From: CAZTHM01 sp041946825
GTDB taxonomy: Bacteria; Acidobacteriota; Terriglobia; UBA7540
Length of the DNA: 36,767 nucleotides
Assembly (NCBI GenBank): GCA_041946825.1
Contig: JBHGBD010000038.1
Coordinates: 1 to 36,767, forward strand
Direction: 5' to 3'
Part shown: piece after piece, positions 7,253 to 15,479 of the stretch
How positions within the stretch are numbered: the stretch's first letter is position 1
Layout: each line of letters opens with the position of its first letter
The notes under the pieces: generated by a model
The model's input: only the letters and a program-made list of their open reading frames with translations
Told to the model about the DNA's origin: nothing
Databases searched by the model: none
Program-made: the position numbers and the translations under genes

Positions 7253-9775
7253 TCACTTCACGACGATATTGACGAGCTTCTGCGGCACGACGATCAGCTT
7301 GACGATTTGGCGGCCGATCAAGTGTTGCGCGACTTTCTCTTCCGCCTGGGCGCGCGCGCGGATTTCCTCTTCCGAAGCGCCCACGGCGACGCGGATGCGT
7401 CCTCGCAACTTGCCGTTGACCTGGACGGGGATTTCCAACTCCTCTTCCGCCGCGAGTTCCGCATCGAACGCCGGCCAGGGAGTCCGCAGCAGCGGCTCCG
7501 TGTGCCCAAGCGTTTCCCAAAGCTCATCGGCGATGTGCGGGGCGAAAAGCGAGAGGACGACGAGCAGGTGCTCAATCGCCGTCTTCTGCACCTCCGGACG
7601 GATTCGGCCGCCGTCCACGGCGCCTTCCAGGTCGCTCAACTCGTTCAGGAGCTCCATCGCCATGGCGATGTCGGTGTTGTAGTGCCAGCGCTCCTCCATA
7701 TCCTCGGTGACGTGGCGAAGCGTCTGATGCGACTTACGCAGCAGGCGGCGCTCTTCCGCGCTGAGCGATTCTTCAAGTGTTACTTTAGATTCTACTCTGA
7801 ACGCCTTGATTTCCCGGAGTTTGTCGGCGTACTTCGCCACCAGCCGATACACTCGGCCCAGGAACCGATACGCACCTTCAATGCCCGTATCGCTCCAATC
7901 GAAATCCTTTTCGGGCGGGGCGGCAAACATCACGTAAAGCCGCACGGTATCGGCGCCGTACTTCGCGCACATCTCGGTCGGGTCGACGACGTTGCCCTTC
8001 GACTTCGACATGGCGGTGCCGCCCTTGAGCACCATGCCCTGCGTAAACAGGCGCGCGACCGGCTCGGCGTGCCTGACCAGACCGATTTCCTGCATGACCT
8101 TGGTGAAGAACCGCATGTAGATCAAGTGCAGAATGGCGTGCGTGATCCCGCCAATGTACTGGTCAACCGGGAACCAGTACTCGACGGCGTCGGGACTGAC
8201 GGCGGCGTTGTCAACCTTCGGGTCGGTGTAGCGATAGAAATACCACGAGGAATCGACAAACGTGTCCATCGTATCGGTTTCGCGACGGCCCGGGCGGGCA
8301 CACCTGGGGCAGGTGGTTGCGACGAATTCCGGGGCGTTCGCGAGCGGGGACTGCCCTTCGCCCGTCAGCTTGACATCCGGCGGGAGAATCACCGGCAGGT
8401 CTTTCTCTGGTACCGGAACGATTCCGCAATTCTCGCAATAAACCACCGGGATCGGCGTGCCCCAGTAGCGCTGGCGCGAGATGCCCCAGTCCTTGATGCG
8501 ATATTGGATCGTTCCCTTCCCGAAACCTTTCGCTTCCGCGTCGCGGGTCATACGCTCAATAGCTTGCTCGGATGTCAACCCGTCGTACGGGCCGGAATTG
8601 ACGAGCTTGCCGTACGAGACATAAGCCGCTTCGAGCCCGCCGCCCGCCTCGGCGGGGGCGGGAAGATCGCCTTCTTCCGGCATCACCACCGGGCGCACGG
8701 GCAAGCCGTAAGCCGTGCAGAATTCGAAGTCGCGCTCGTCGTGGGCCGGCACCGCCATCACCGCTCCCGTGCCATATTCCATCAGCACGAAGTTGGCCAG
8801 CCAGATCGGCACAAGCTCGCCGTTGTAAGGATTGCGAGCCTTGAATCCCGTATCGACGCCCATCTTTTCCAGGTTCACTTCCACGCGCGCGCGCACGGCG
8901 GAGGCCTTCACGCGCTCGGCATCGGCGCGGAGTTTTTCAGGCTGCTTTGACGCGGCAATGAGTTTCTCGACGATCGGGTGTTCGGGCGCGACGAAGACAG
9001 CGGTGCAGCCGAAAATCGTGTCCACGCGCGTGGTGAAGATCTGGAGCGGCCCGGCGAGCTCCGCAACCTGGAAATCCACCAGCGCGCCCGCGGATTTCCC
9101 GATCCAGTTCCGCTGCATCGTCAGCACGCGCTCCGGCCAGCGGAGCAGGTCCTTCATTTCGTCGAGCAGGCGTTCGGCGTAGTTGGTGATCTTCAGGAAC
9201 CATTGCTCGAGCTCACGCTCGATGACCGGTGTGTCTTCGTGCCGCCAGCAGCTGCCGTTCACCACCTGCTCGTTGGCGAGCACCGTCTGGCATTTCGGGC
9301 ACCAGTTCACCCGGCTCTTCTTGCGATAGGCCAGGCCTCGTTCCAGCATCTTGAGGAAGAACCACTGGTTCCAGCGGTAGTATTCCGGATCGCAGGTGGC
9401 GAATTCCCGGCGCCAGTCGTAGCTCACCCCGATGCGCTTGAGCTGGCCGCGCATCACGTCGATGTTGCTGTACGTCCACTCAGCGGGATGGCGCCCATGC
9501 TTGATGGCGGCGTTTTCCGCGGGCAGGCCGAAGGCGTCCCAGCCCATGGGATGAAGCACGTTGAAACCCTTCATCCACATGTAGCGAGCCAGCGCGTCAC
9601 CCAGCGTGTAGTTGCGCACGTGGCCCATGTGCAGCGCCCCGGAAGGATAGGGCAGCATCTCCAGCACGTAATACTTCTTCCGACCGGGCGCTTCATCCGC
9701 CTCGAAGAGCTTCAGTTCGTCCCAGCGCGTTTGCCACTTGGATTCGATTTGTTGCGGGTTGTAGTTTGGTTCCAT
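7253..9775 (-). CDS. leuS: Leucyl-tRNA synthetase
   Basis: This class Ia synthetase charges tRNA-Leu with leucine. The 840 residues begin with MEPNYNPQQIESKWQ. The HIGH-type motif is HMGH at 49-52 within PYPSGALHMGHVRN, and the KMSKS loop reads AMSKS at 588-592. Between them lie the CP1 editing domain and a zinc-type segment with paired cysteines (CPKC, CENC, CPRC). The C-terminus carries the anticodon-binding and tRNA-contacting regions. I start at ATG 9775: the longer frame to 9847 only translates a 7-bp repeat array (giving PFTIHYSQLN) and is spurious. No Shine-Dalgarno is seen; the array abuts the start. Codons around residues 663-669 contain a copy of the 17-bp dyad. Confidence 0.97.
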   Translation of the reverse strand: MEPNYNPQQIESKWQTRWDELKLFEADEAPGRKKYYVLEMLPYPSGALHMGHVRNYTLGDALARYMWMKGFNVLHPMGWDAFGLPAENAAIKHGRHPAEWTYSNIDVMRGQLKRIGVSYDWRREFATCDPEYYRWNQWFFLKMLERGLAYRKKSRVNWCPKCQTVLANEQVVNGSCWRHEDTPVIERELEQWFLKITNYAERLLDEMKDLLRWPERVLTMQRNWIGKSAGALVDFQVAELAGPLQIFTTRVDTIFGCTAVFVAPEHPIVEKLIAASKQPEKLRADAERVKASAVRARVEVNLEKMGVDTGFKARNPYNGELVPIWLANFVLMEYGTGAVMAVPAHDERDFEFCTAYGLPVRPVVMPEEGDLPAPAEAGGGLEAAYVSYGKLVNSGPYDGLTSEQAIERMTRDAEAKGFGKGTIQYRIKDWGISRQRYWGTPIPVVYCENCGIVPVPEKDLPVILPPDVKLTGEGQSPLANAPEFVATTCPRCARPGRRETDTMDTFVDSSWYFYRYTDPKVDNAAVSPDAVEYWFPVDQYIGGITHAILHLIYMRFFTKVMQEIGLVRHAEPVARLFTQGMVLKGGTAMSKSKGNVVDPTEMCAKYGADTVRLYVMFAAPPEKDFDWSDTGIEGAYRFLGRVYRLVAKYADKLREIKAFRVESKVTLEESLSAEERRLLRKSHQTLRHVTEDMEERWHYNTDIAMAMELLNELSDLEGAVDGGRIRPEVQKTAIEHLLVVLSLFAPHIADELWETLGHTEPLLRTPWPAFDAELAAEEELEIPVQVNGKLRGRIRVAVGASEEEIRARAQAEEKVAQHLIGRQIVKLIVVPQKLVNIVVK
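7772..7788. repeat. 17-bp dyad motif, copy in leuS
   Basis: TTCAAGTGTTACTTTAG matches TTMAAGTNNNACTTKAA at 13 of 14 defined positions. On the leuS strand it reads K-V-T-L-E as AAA GTA ACA CTT GAA, AT-rich choices for this GC-rich gene. Bases 7768-7787 are identical to 22194-22213 in the GH57 gene. Confidence 0.75.
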
Positions 9776-9783
9776 GTTCAATT

Positions 9784-9811
9784 GTGAATAGTGAATTGTG
9801 AATGGTGAATT
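9784..9811. repeat. 7-bp tandem array (GTGAATN), left arm
   Basis: Units are GTGAATA, GTGAATT, GTGAATG and GTGAATT. Bases 9784-9802 are the exact reverse complement of 9843-9861 (19 bp), with a 40-nt loop, so the leuS leader could fold into a long hairpin. Confidence 0.85.
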
Positions 9812-9842
9812 AGGGAGTGCGCGGTTCGGAAGAAATCTATCT

Positions 9843-9870
9843 TTCACAATTCACTATTCACCATTCACTA
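9843..9870. repeat. 7-bp tandem array (TTCACNA), right arm
   Basis: Units are TTCACAA, TTCACTA, TTCACCA and TTCACTA, the inverted partner of 9784-9811. It ends 11 bp from the nfo stop codon. Confidence 0.85.
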
Positions 9871-9880
9871 TTTCTCGCTT

Positions 9881-10729
9881 TCAGATCTCACCGGCAAGCT
9901 TCCTCATCATTCTCAGATTACGTTTGTCGTCTCCCGGCCGGTCGATCGGCGTCTCGCAGATGAACGGAATGCGCTTCAATTTCGGATGGCGAACGACCCG
10001 CTCGAAGGCTTCCCTGCCAATAAAGCCGCGGCCGATGTGCTCGTGCCGGTCGGCGTGCGAGCCGAAGGGCGTCTTGGAATCGTTGGCGTGGATCACGCGC
10101 ACTTTCTCAAGGCCCACGGTCACGTCGAGCCGCTTCACCATTTCCGTCAAGCCGCGCGACATGTGGATCGGATAACCTGCTTCAAAACAGTGCGCGGTAT
10201 CGATGCACGCGCCCATGGGCAGTTCCTTCGCGGCGCCGGCGACGATTTCAGCCACTTCCTCGAACGTCCTCCCGATCGCCGCGCCCTGGCCGGCGGTGTT
10301 CTCGATCAAGATCGTCAAGCCATCGAGCGCCAGCCCGTTCGCCGCCTGCCTCAGGGATTCGATGCAAGTTCGGATGGCTTCGGAAGGCGTCGTTCCCTTC
10401 GCGCTGCCGGGATGCGTCACGAGGTAGTCGGCGCCGAGCGCGACCGCTCGCTCAAGTTCGCCGCGGAAGGCCGTTACGGATTTCTCCCGAATCAGCACGT
10501 CCGCCGAAGCAAGATTAATCAAGTAGTTATCGTGGATGACCACGGGATCGAGCGCGTGCTTCGCCCGCGCGGCTCGGAAACACTCGCAAGCCTCGGGCGT
10601 GGGGTCGAGAGTTTTCCAACCGCGCGGGTTGGCGGAGAACATCTGGAACGTGTCGCAGCCAATCTTTTTCGCATGATGCGCCGCGTTCTCGAGCGCCCCC
10701 GCAATCGACGTGTGTACACCCACTCTCAC
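9881..10729 (-). CDS. nfo: Endonuclease IV (AP endonuclease)
   Basis: This zinc enzyme cleaves DNA at abasic sites in base-excision repair. It has 282 residues with a TIM-barrel pattern. Metal-ligand candidates are H66 (VIHDNYL), H106 (THPGSAKG), E143 (IENTAGQG), D177 and H180 (CIDTAHCFEAGY), and the C-terminal cluster HANDSKTPFGSHADRHEHIG, all characteristic of the AP2Ec/Nfo family. The length equals E. coli Nfo. The beginning MRVGVHTSIAGALENA is a standard Nfo N-terminus, supporting ATG 10729. It lies upstream of leuS on the same strand, separated by the hairpin-forming heptamer arrays, so the two may or may not share a transcript. Confidence 0.96.
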   Translation of the reverse strand: MRVGVHTSIAGALENAAHHAKKIGCDTFQMFSANPRGWKTLDPTPEACECFRAARAKHALDPVVIHDNYLINLASADVLIREKSVTAFRGELERAVALGADYLVTHPGSAKGTTPSEAIRTCIESLRQAANGLALDGLTILIENTAGQGAAIGRTFEEVAEIVAGAAKELPMGACIDTAHCFEAGYPIHMSRGLTEMVKRLDVTVGLEKVRVIHANDSKTPFGSHADRHEHIGRGFIGREAFERVVRHPKLKRIPFICETPIDRPGDDKRNLRMMRKLAGEI

Positions 10730-10820
10730 AGGATTTCTCCGCCCGTTTAGACTTTCATGCTAACAGAGCGGTTCAAGAAGCGTCAACTCGGCGTGCCATT
10801 CTGGTTTATGACTCGTAGCT

Positions 10821-10902
10821 TGTAGCGGCGAGTCTACGTCGCCACGTGTAGCGGCGTTCCCCGCTTCCGCGGAGATCACGTCATTCCCGCGCAGTCGGGA
10901 AT
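10821..10902. repeat. Intergenic palindromes: TGTAGCGGCG direct repeat and ATTCCCG hairpin
   Basis: TGTAGCGGCG occurs at 10821-10830 and 10847-10856. GGCGA/TCGCC pair at 10827-10843, and ATTCCCG/CGGGAAT (10883-10889 and 10896-10902) form a 7-bp stem. The 10730-10924 gap has no convincing ORF and looks like small dispersed repeats between Uma2 and nfo. Confidence 0.55.
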
Positions 10903-10924
10903 TTCTGGGCACGTGGCGGCCCCG

Positions 10925-11470
10925 CTATTCGAGGAGGTTTCGCAATTTCAAGCTGAAGCCGGGAAAAAGAGGAGAGGTTAGAAAGTCTTCAGGCTGGTGT
11001 GTGGCCGCGAGGTCAAGGCTACCGGCTTTCCGGCGGTAAATCTGAGCGGACGGCCCGAGAGGATCAATGATCCAGTATTCCTGAACGCCGTACCGTGCGT
11101 AGAGCTTCAACTTCGTCGTGCGGTCCACATCCGCGGTGGTTTCCGAGAGGACCTCCACTACCAGGTCGGGCGATCCCTGGACGTTCTTTTCCGTCAACAC
11201 GGCGGAACGCGCTTGCGAAATGTACAGAAGGTCGGGCTCCACAACGTCGAACCGCGAAAAAACCACGTCGAGTGGCGCGACGTAAAGCCTTCCCAGCTTG
11301 CGTGATTTCACGAACTGGCCGAGTTCAAGATGCAGGTTTGAAACGATGATCTGGTGCAGGCTGCGTGGGGAGGGGGTCACAAACAATTCTCCGTCGATAA
11401 TCTCGTAACGCTTCCCGTCGTTGGGAAACAGGCAGTAGTCTTCGTAGGTCAGACGGATGTCCACCGGCAT
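10925..11470 (-). CDS. Uma2-family putative endonuclease (DUF820)
   Basis: This 181-residue protein has the PD-(D/E)XK-like fold pattern of Uma2/DUF820: YEIIDGELFVTPSPRSLHQ near the N-terminus, then VEPDLLYIS (Asp), GSPDLVVEVLSETTADVDR (Glu) and KLKLYARYGVQEYWIIDP (Lys). The family is widespread, often in many copies, and its biological role is unclear, so nuclease activity is inferred from fold only. It is divergent from the M28-like gene. A perfect TATAAT lies 6 bp upstream of the ATG with no Shine-Dalgarno between, so the message may be leaderless. No partner toxin or antitoxin gene is evident. Confidence 0.85.
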   Translation of the reverse strand: MPVDIRLTYEDYCLFPNDGKRYEIIDGELFVTPSPRSLHQIIVSNLHLELGQFVKSRKLGRLYVAPLDVVFSRFDVVEPDLLYISQARSAVLTEKNVQGSPDLVVEVLSETTADVDRTTKLKLYARYGVQEYWIIDPLGPSAQIYRRKAGSLDLAATHQPEDFLTSPLFPGFSLKLRNLLE

Positions 11471-11476
11471 GGGTGC

Positions 11477-11482
11477 ATTATA
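11477..11482 (-). promoter_or_regulatory. Candidate -10 box for the Uma2 gene (leaderless)
   Basis: A perfect TATAAT on the minus strand places the expected start point 7 nt on, at the A of ATG 11470. No good -35 is seen 16-18 bp upstream. Confidence 0.35.
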
Positions 11483-11515
11483 TCACCAGCATCGGTGCCT
11501 TTCGCGAATCGCTGC

Positions 11516-11521
11516 TATACT
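11516..11521 (+). promoter_or_regulatory. Candidate -10 box for the M28-like gene
   Basis: TATACT on the plus strand lies 35 bp before the Shine-Dalgarno GAGGAGG (11557-11563). No clear -35 was found. Confidence 0.25.
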
Positions 11522-11569
11522 GGCCGACCTATCGATTCAACCAATCAAGACCCCCTGAGGAGGTTGATG

Positions 11570-13756
11570 ATGCACCGATGCGTTCTTACATTCTGCGCAC
11601 TACTGGTCGTAGCGCCCGCCCCGGCCGCAGCGCAGGAGAGTCCCTTTCTGCCCGCGGATACCTACACCAAACTCGTCAACGAAATCTCCGGCGACATTGC
11701 CTATGACAACCTGCGCTCGCTGGTGATGTACCACTCGCCCAGCGGCAGCGCGGACGATTTCCAGAAGGAAGCGCAGTGGGTTGCGGCGCGGGCGAAGGAG
11801 TATGGCCTCGAGGACGTAAGCTACATTTCCCTGCCCGCTTGGCGGACCTCCACGAAGGCCCCGGACCAGGGCTGGACGCTCAAGGGCGGCGAACTGTGGC
11901 TGCTCGAGCCCAAACCCATGAAGCTCGGCGATGTGCGCGAGACGCCAACCTCGGTTGCCGACAACAGCCCCTCGGCCGACATTACCGCCGAGTTTGTGGA
12001 CGTGGGCGAAGGCGTTTCGGAAAGCGATTACGCGGGCAAGGAGGTCTCGGGCAAAGTCGTCCTCAGCTACGGCAAAATCAACAAAGTCCGCGAACTTGCC
12101 TGCTGGGCGCGCGGCGCGGTGGGAATCGTTTCCTACTACTCGACGCGGGTCAGTCCTTGGACGGACTTCCCCGACCAGGTGGCATGGTCACAGGTCAGCC
12201 CGTCCAAGGAAGGGGAAAAGCCCGCTCCGCCGGTGTTTGTCATCTCGCCGCGCACCGGGCTGATGCTCAGCCGCTGGATGGCAGGCCGGCCACCCAGCCA
12301 CATCTTCGCCGAGGAAGCCGACTCGATGTCCCGACCTCCAACCTTCAAGGTTCACTTGAAGATTCAGTCGGAAATGGTTCAGCCGGCGCGCTCCGGCATG
12401 GTCGAAGGATTCATTCGCGGGACCACTTACCACGACCAGGCGATTGTCCTGACGGCGCACCTACAGGAAGAAAAGACCTCTGCCAACGATGACCGCAGCG
12501 GCTGCGCAAACCTCTTGGAAATCGCCCGCGCGATCGAGGCCATGGTTGCAGACGGCCGCCTGCCCCGCCCCAAGCGCGACATCCGCTTCTGGTGGACGAA
12601 CGAAATCTCGGCGGAATACCAATACTTTGCCGATCACCCCGACGAGCGCGGCCGCATTCTCGCTGACATCAACCAGGACATGGTGGGCGCCAAGCAGTCG
12701 CTGGGCGGGCGCGTGCAGCAGATCAGCCGCACCCCGTGGTCGCGTTGGAGCTTTTTGAACGACGTGGTGGAGAGCATCGTCACCAGCCTCGTGCGCGGCA
12801 ACAACGCTTATCTCGCTTCGTGGCAGAACAAGAACCCGGCGCCTTACTCGCGAGCCATCTTCGCGCACCAGGGCACGCGCGAGCCCTATAACGCCGCCGT
12901 CGTGCCCTACTTCGATTCGACCGACCACATGGTCTTCAACGAATCGGCAGTGGGGATTCCCGGCGTGACTTTCACCAACTGGCCCGACGAATACATCCAT
13001 TCCTCCGACGACGACCTGTGGCAGATCGACCGCACGCAACTCCAGCGCAATGCCGTGGCGGTGGCCGCCACGGCGCTCTACGTCGCGAACCTGAGCGAAT
13101 CCGACACGCCCACGCTGATGGCGGTGATGGCGGGCGAGGCTCGTGAGCGAATCTCCCACGACCTCGCCACAGGCCTCTCGCGCCTGGCGCAGGCACAGGC
13201 TGGCGAACGCCGGGCTGCCGTCGAGGACGCACAGAACCTGCTCTCGCAGTCCGTGGCGCGGGAGATCACAGGACTCGAATCGATTCGGCGCTTTGCCGAT
13301 GCCTCGAGCCGCAAGCTGCTCGACGGAATCATCGCCGACTTCAAGCTGACGGAGAACAATCATCGCGGGCGTATTGAGGAGTGGTATGTGTCACTGGGCG
13401 GCAAGCGCGGCCCGCTGGCGCTCAGCGAGCGTGAAAAGGCACTGGCCGCGAAGGTTCCCCGCAACCTCGGCTCGCCGGGAGAGTATATGCGCCACAAGGA
13501 AGAGATTGACGAGCCCAAAACCCTGCACGGCCTGATGGCTTGGGAGGCGCTGAACTACGTTGATGGCAAGCGGTCGATTCTCGATATCTACCGCGCCGTC
13601 CGCGCCCAGAGCCTTTCGGCGGGCGATTGGTACTACGGTAAAGTAACACTCGAAGATATCGAAGCGCTCTTTACGGCCGCGGAAAAAGAGAAGGCAGTGG
13701 AGATCTCGATCACGACGCCACGCCGGTCGGAACCAGCTTCAGCACAGGAAAGATGA
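11570..13756 (+). CDS. Secreted M28-like protein with altered catalytic residues
   Basis: This is a secreted protein of about 728 residues. A signal peptide (CVLTFCALLVVAPAPAAAQ) is followed by a split M28 aminopeptidase-like domain. Its inserted PA-like segment (about residues 130-250) contains ELACWARGAVGIVSYYS. All five metal-ligand positions of M28 seem present: H297 (TAHLQEE), D307 (NDDRSG), E345 (TNEISAE), D370 (NQDMVG) and H477 (HSSDDD). The Asp normally two after the first His is Q299, and the general-base Glu normally before E345 is N344. The C-terminal 60 residues look like a winged helix (GKRSILDIYRAVRAQ). GAGGAGG precedes ATG 11570 by 6 nt; ATG 11567 is an alternative. It may be a pseudo-enzyme or belong to a DUF4910-like family with other chemistry. 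Confidence 0.8.
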   Translation: MHRCVLTFCALLVVAPAPAAAQESPFLPADTYTKLVNEISGDIAYDNLRSLVMYHSPSGSADDFQKEAQWVAARAKEYGLEDVSYISLPAWRTSTKAPDQGWTLKGGELWLLEPKPMKLGDVRETPTSVADNSPSADITAEFVDVGEGVSESDYAGKEVSGKVVLSYGKINKVRELACWARGAVGIVSYYSTRVSPWTDFPDQVAWSQVSPSKEGEKPAPPVFVISPRTGLMLSRWMAGRPPSHIFAEEADSMSRPPTFKVHLKIQSEMVQPARSGMVEGFIRGTTYHDQAIVLTAHLQEEKTSANDDRSGCANLLEIARAIEAMVADGRLPRPKRDIRFWWTNEISAEYQYFADHPDERGRILADINQDMVGAKQSLGGRVQQISRTPWSRWSFLNDVVESIVTSLVRGNNAYLASWQNKNPAPYSRAIFAHQGTREPYNAAVVPYFDSTDHMVFNESAVGIPGVTFTNWPDEYIHSSDDDLWQIDRTQLQRNAVAVAATALYVANLSESDTPTLMAVMAGEARERISHDLATGLSRLAQAQAGERRAAVEDAQNLLSQSVAREITGLESIRRFADASSRKLLDGIIADFKLTENNHRGRIEEWYVSLGGKRGPLALSEREKALAAKVPRNLGSPGEYMRHKEEIDEPKTLHGLMAWEALNYVDGKRSILDIYRAVRAQSLSAGDWYYGKVTLEDIEALFTAAEKEKAVEISITTPRRSEPASAQER
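12344..12360. repeat. 17-bp dyad motif, copy 1 in the M28-like gene
   Basis: TTCAAGGTTCACTTGAA matches at 13 of 14 positions. With flanks it is CTTCAAG-N5-CTTGAAG, a perfect 7-bp inverted repeat within the F-K-V-H-L-K codons. Confidence 0.65.
13638..13654. repeat. 17-bp dyad motif, copy 2 in the M28-like gene
   Basis: GTAAAGTAACACTCGAA matches at 12 of 14 positions and encodes G-K-V-T-L-E. It shares AAAGTAACACT with the leuS and GH57 copies. Confidence 0.6.
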
Positions 13757-13853
13757 CGCTGGTCGGCGCAGCTGCGCAGTCCGATATCGTGACTACCGTC
13801 AAGCTTGTTTGTCGTGAGCGATTCGTGTGCTCGCGGCTAGTATCTCTCCTCAT

Positions 13854-13869
13854 CGCCTTGCTTAAGGCG
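13854..13869 (+). terminator. Small hairpin after the M28-like gene
   Basis: CGCCTT (13854-13859) and AAGGCG (13864-13869) form a 6-bp stem with a GCTT loop, 98 bp past the stop. There is no T-run, so it is a weak terminator candidate. Confidence 0.3.
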
Positions 13870-13904
13870 GGTCCTGCATATTCTACGCACGTGATTTCAT
13901 GTAC

Positions 13905-13932
13905 TTGCAATTTTTCTATATGATGATATAAA
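13905..13932 (+). promoter_or_regulatory. Candidate promoter for the ATPase gene (leaderless)
   Basis: TTGCAA (13905-13910), 16 bp and TATAAA (13927-13932) lie in an AT-rich stretch. A start 7 nt past the -10 falls on the GTG at 13939. Confidence 0.35.
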
Positions 13933-13938
13933 AGATGT

Positions 13939-15378
13939 GTGGCGCTTGACAGGCTCTCTGAGTTTCGGAAGCTTCTCGAGCCGTACAACCCCTGGTGGAC
14001 TGGTGCGGATGCGACACCTCTTCCCATTTTCAGGCGACCGATTTTCGACACACTGCGCCACGACCTTGAAAGAGTCCCGCAGATTCTATCCATTACTGGC
14101 CCAAGAAGGATCGGGAAGACAACACTCTTGCGGCAGTTGATCCACGAACTTCTCGGATCTGGAATTGCCCCTGAAAACCTCGTTTATTACTCGTGCGACG
14201 ATCCAGCTCTTCTCCGCTATCGTGGAACTGTCGGAGAGCTAATCGAAATGGGGATGCGCGCCCTGCGACGCCGAGAAAAGACAACTTACCTCTTTCTCGA
14301 TGAGATTCAGCGCCTGGAGGGATGGGAACTCTTTCTCAAGAAATACTACGATCTAAAGTACCCAGTAAGATTTCTGATTTCTGGGTCTGCGTCTTCTCCA
14401 ATCTTCAAGAAGAGCCGTGAGAGTCTGCTCGGTAGAGTTAAGGACTATCACCTCTTGCCTTTCTCGTTCAGAGAGTTCCTCCTTTACCAACTGAGGGATG
14501 AACACTCAATCCTAGAGGAGCTAAGAAAGCTTAGGACTGCCGGGGAGCAACTCCAAGGGATGGTGGCGGAGGCTCCTATTGTCGACGCGGAAAAGGTCCA
14601 ACTGCCAGCACCGTCTCCAGAGTTGGTCAACCACCTCAATACCCTTCTCAATAGGTACATGCTGGAGGGAGGATTCCCCGAGGTTTGGGAACTACCGGAT
14701 TGGAAGCTGAAGCAGGAATACCTTTTCGATAACCAAATCAACAAAGTCATTTACGAAGACTTGGTGTTGGCGGTGGAATTCAGAAAGCCCGAACTTCTCA
14801 AGCGGTTCTATATATCCTTACTGGAAAGGCCGGGCTGCGAGACCAATGTCGGACGCATCGCGGGCGAAACAGGCATCAACTCACAGCAAATTGAAAAGTA
14901 CTGGCCGCTCCTCGAAATGACCGACCTTGTGTATCGGATCGAGCGATTTCGCAAGAGCCCAACTAGGGTTCGGCGCGGACTCATGAAATTTTATCTGGTT
15001 GACCTAGCGCTCAGGAATGCGGTTCTGCGGATCGCCGAAATGCCTGGGGACGATCCAAGCCTTGTGGGGCGATACGCGGAAAACCTGGTCTTCCTCGCTC
15101 TCAAGAAATGGCCGGGAACGATTCAACTCGACTATTTTCGCGAGCGGGATGACGAGGTGGATTTCATTGTCCACGTAGGCCCTCGGACATACCTTCCTGT
15201 TGAAGTCAAATATCAGGAGCAAATCAAAGCAAGCGACTTCAGAGGAGTCGAGAGTTTTCATCGTCGGGTTCGTCCCACGTGGCTGCCTATCGCGGTGACA
15301 AAGAAATGGGAGGATTTTGGTGGTAGAGGGTCCGTCTTCCAGATTCCCCTACCCTTATTTCTGCTTTTCTTCGACTGA
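13939..15378 (+). CDS. AAA ATPase with C-terminal DUF4143 nuclease-like domain
   Basis: The 479-residue protein has Walker A GPRRIGKTT at 54-62, Walker B YLFLDEI with D121-E122, and an arginine- and serine-rich sensor stretch (FLISGSASS). After a middle helical region comes a C-terminal DUF4143/PD-(D/E)XK-like core, DEVDFIV with D408 and PVEVKYQ with E422 and K424. Such proteins are common, mobile and functionally poorly understood; roles in defence or DNA transactions are suggested but unproven. The gene stands alone, uses more A/T-ending codons than its neighbours and has an AT-rich 5' flank, which fits horizontal acquisition. The only start near the conserved region is GTG 13939, after an in-frame stop at 13924; no Shine-Dalgarno is seen. 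Confidence 0.88.
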   Translation: MALDRLSEFRKLLEPYNPWWTGADATPLPIFRRPIFDTLRHDLERVPQILSITGPRRIGKTTLLRQLIHELLGSGIAPENLVYYSCDDPALLRYRGTVGELIEMGMRALRRREKTTYLFLDEIQRLEGWELFLKKYYDLKYPVRFLISGSASSPIFKKSRESLLGRVKDYHLLPFSFREFLLYQLRDEHSILEELRKLRTAGEQLQGMVAEAPIVDAEKVQLPAPSPELVNHLNTLLNRYMLEGGFPEVWELPDWKLKQEYLFDNQINKVIYEDLVLAVEFRKPELLKRFYISLLERPGCETNVGRIAGETGINSQQIEKYWPLLEMTDLVYRIERFRKSPTRVRRGLMKFYLVDLALRNAVLRIAEMPGDDPSLVGRYAENLVFLALKKWPGTIQLDYFRERDDEVDFIVHVGPRTYLPVEVKYQEQIKASDFRGVESFHRRVRPTWLPIAVTKKWEDFGGRGSVFQIPLPLFLLFFD

Positions 15379-15479
15379 CAACATGATGCAGGGAAAGGAA
15401 GTCAGTTTGTTCAAGGTACACGTATTCATTCGGACGCAAAGACACAAGGAAAGCTCGCCCACTTGGACAGGGCAGCACT

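Noticed and set aside
7307..8950. A 547-codon plus-strand ORF over leuS
   Set aside because: It is a shadow of GC-rich leuS codons, with Arg/His-rich composition and no domain pattern.
9776..9847. A 24-residue N-terminal extension of LeuS
   Set aside because: It merely translates the GTGAATN heptamer array. The conserved LeuRS N-terminus starts at 9775.
10925..11470. Uma2 gene as part of a toxin-antitoxin or defence pair with the ATPase at 13939
   Set aside because: The genes are more than 2 kb apart, on opposite strands, with the M28-like gene between them. Nothing links them beyond both being common mobile families.
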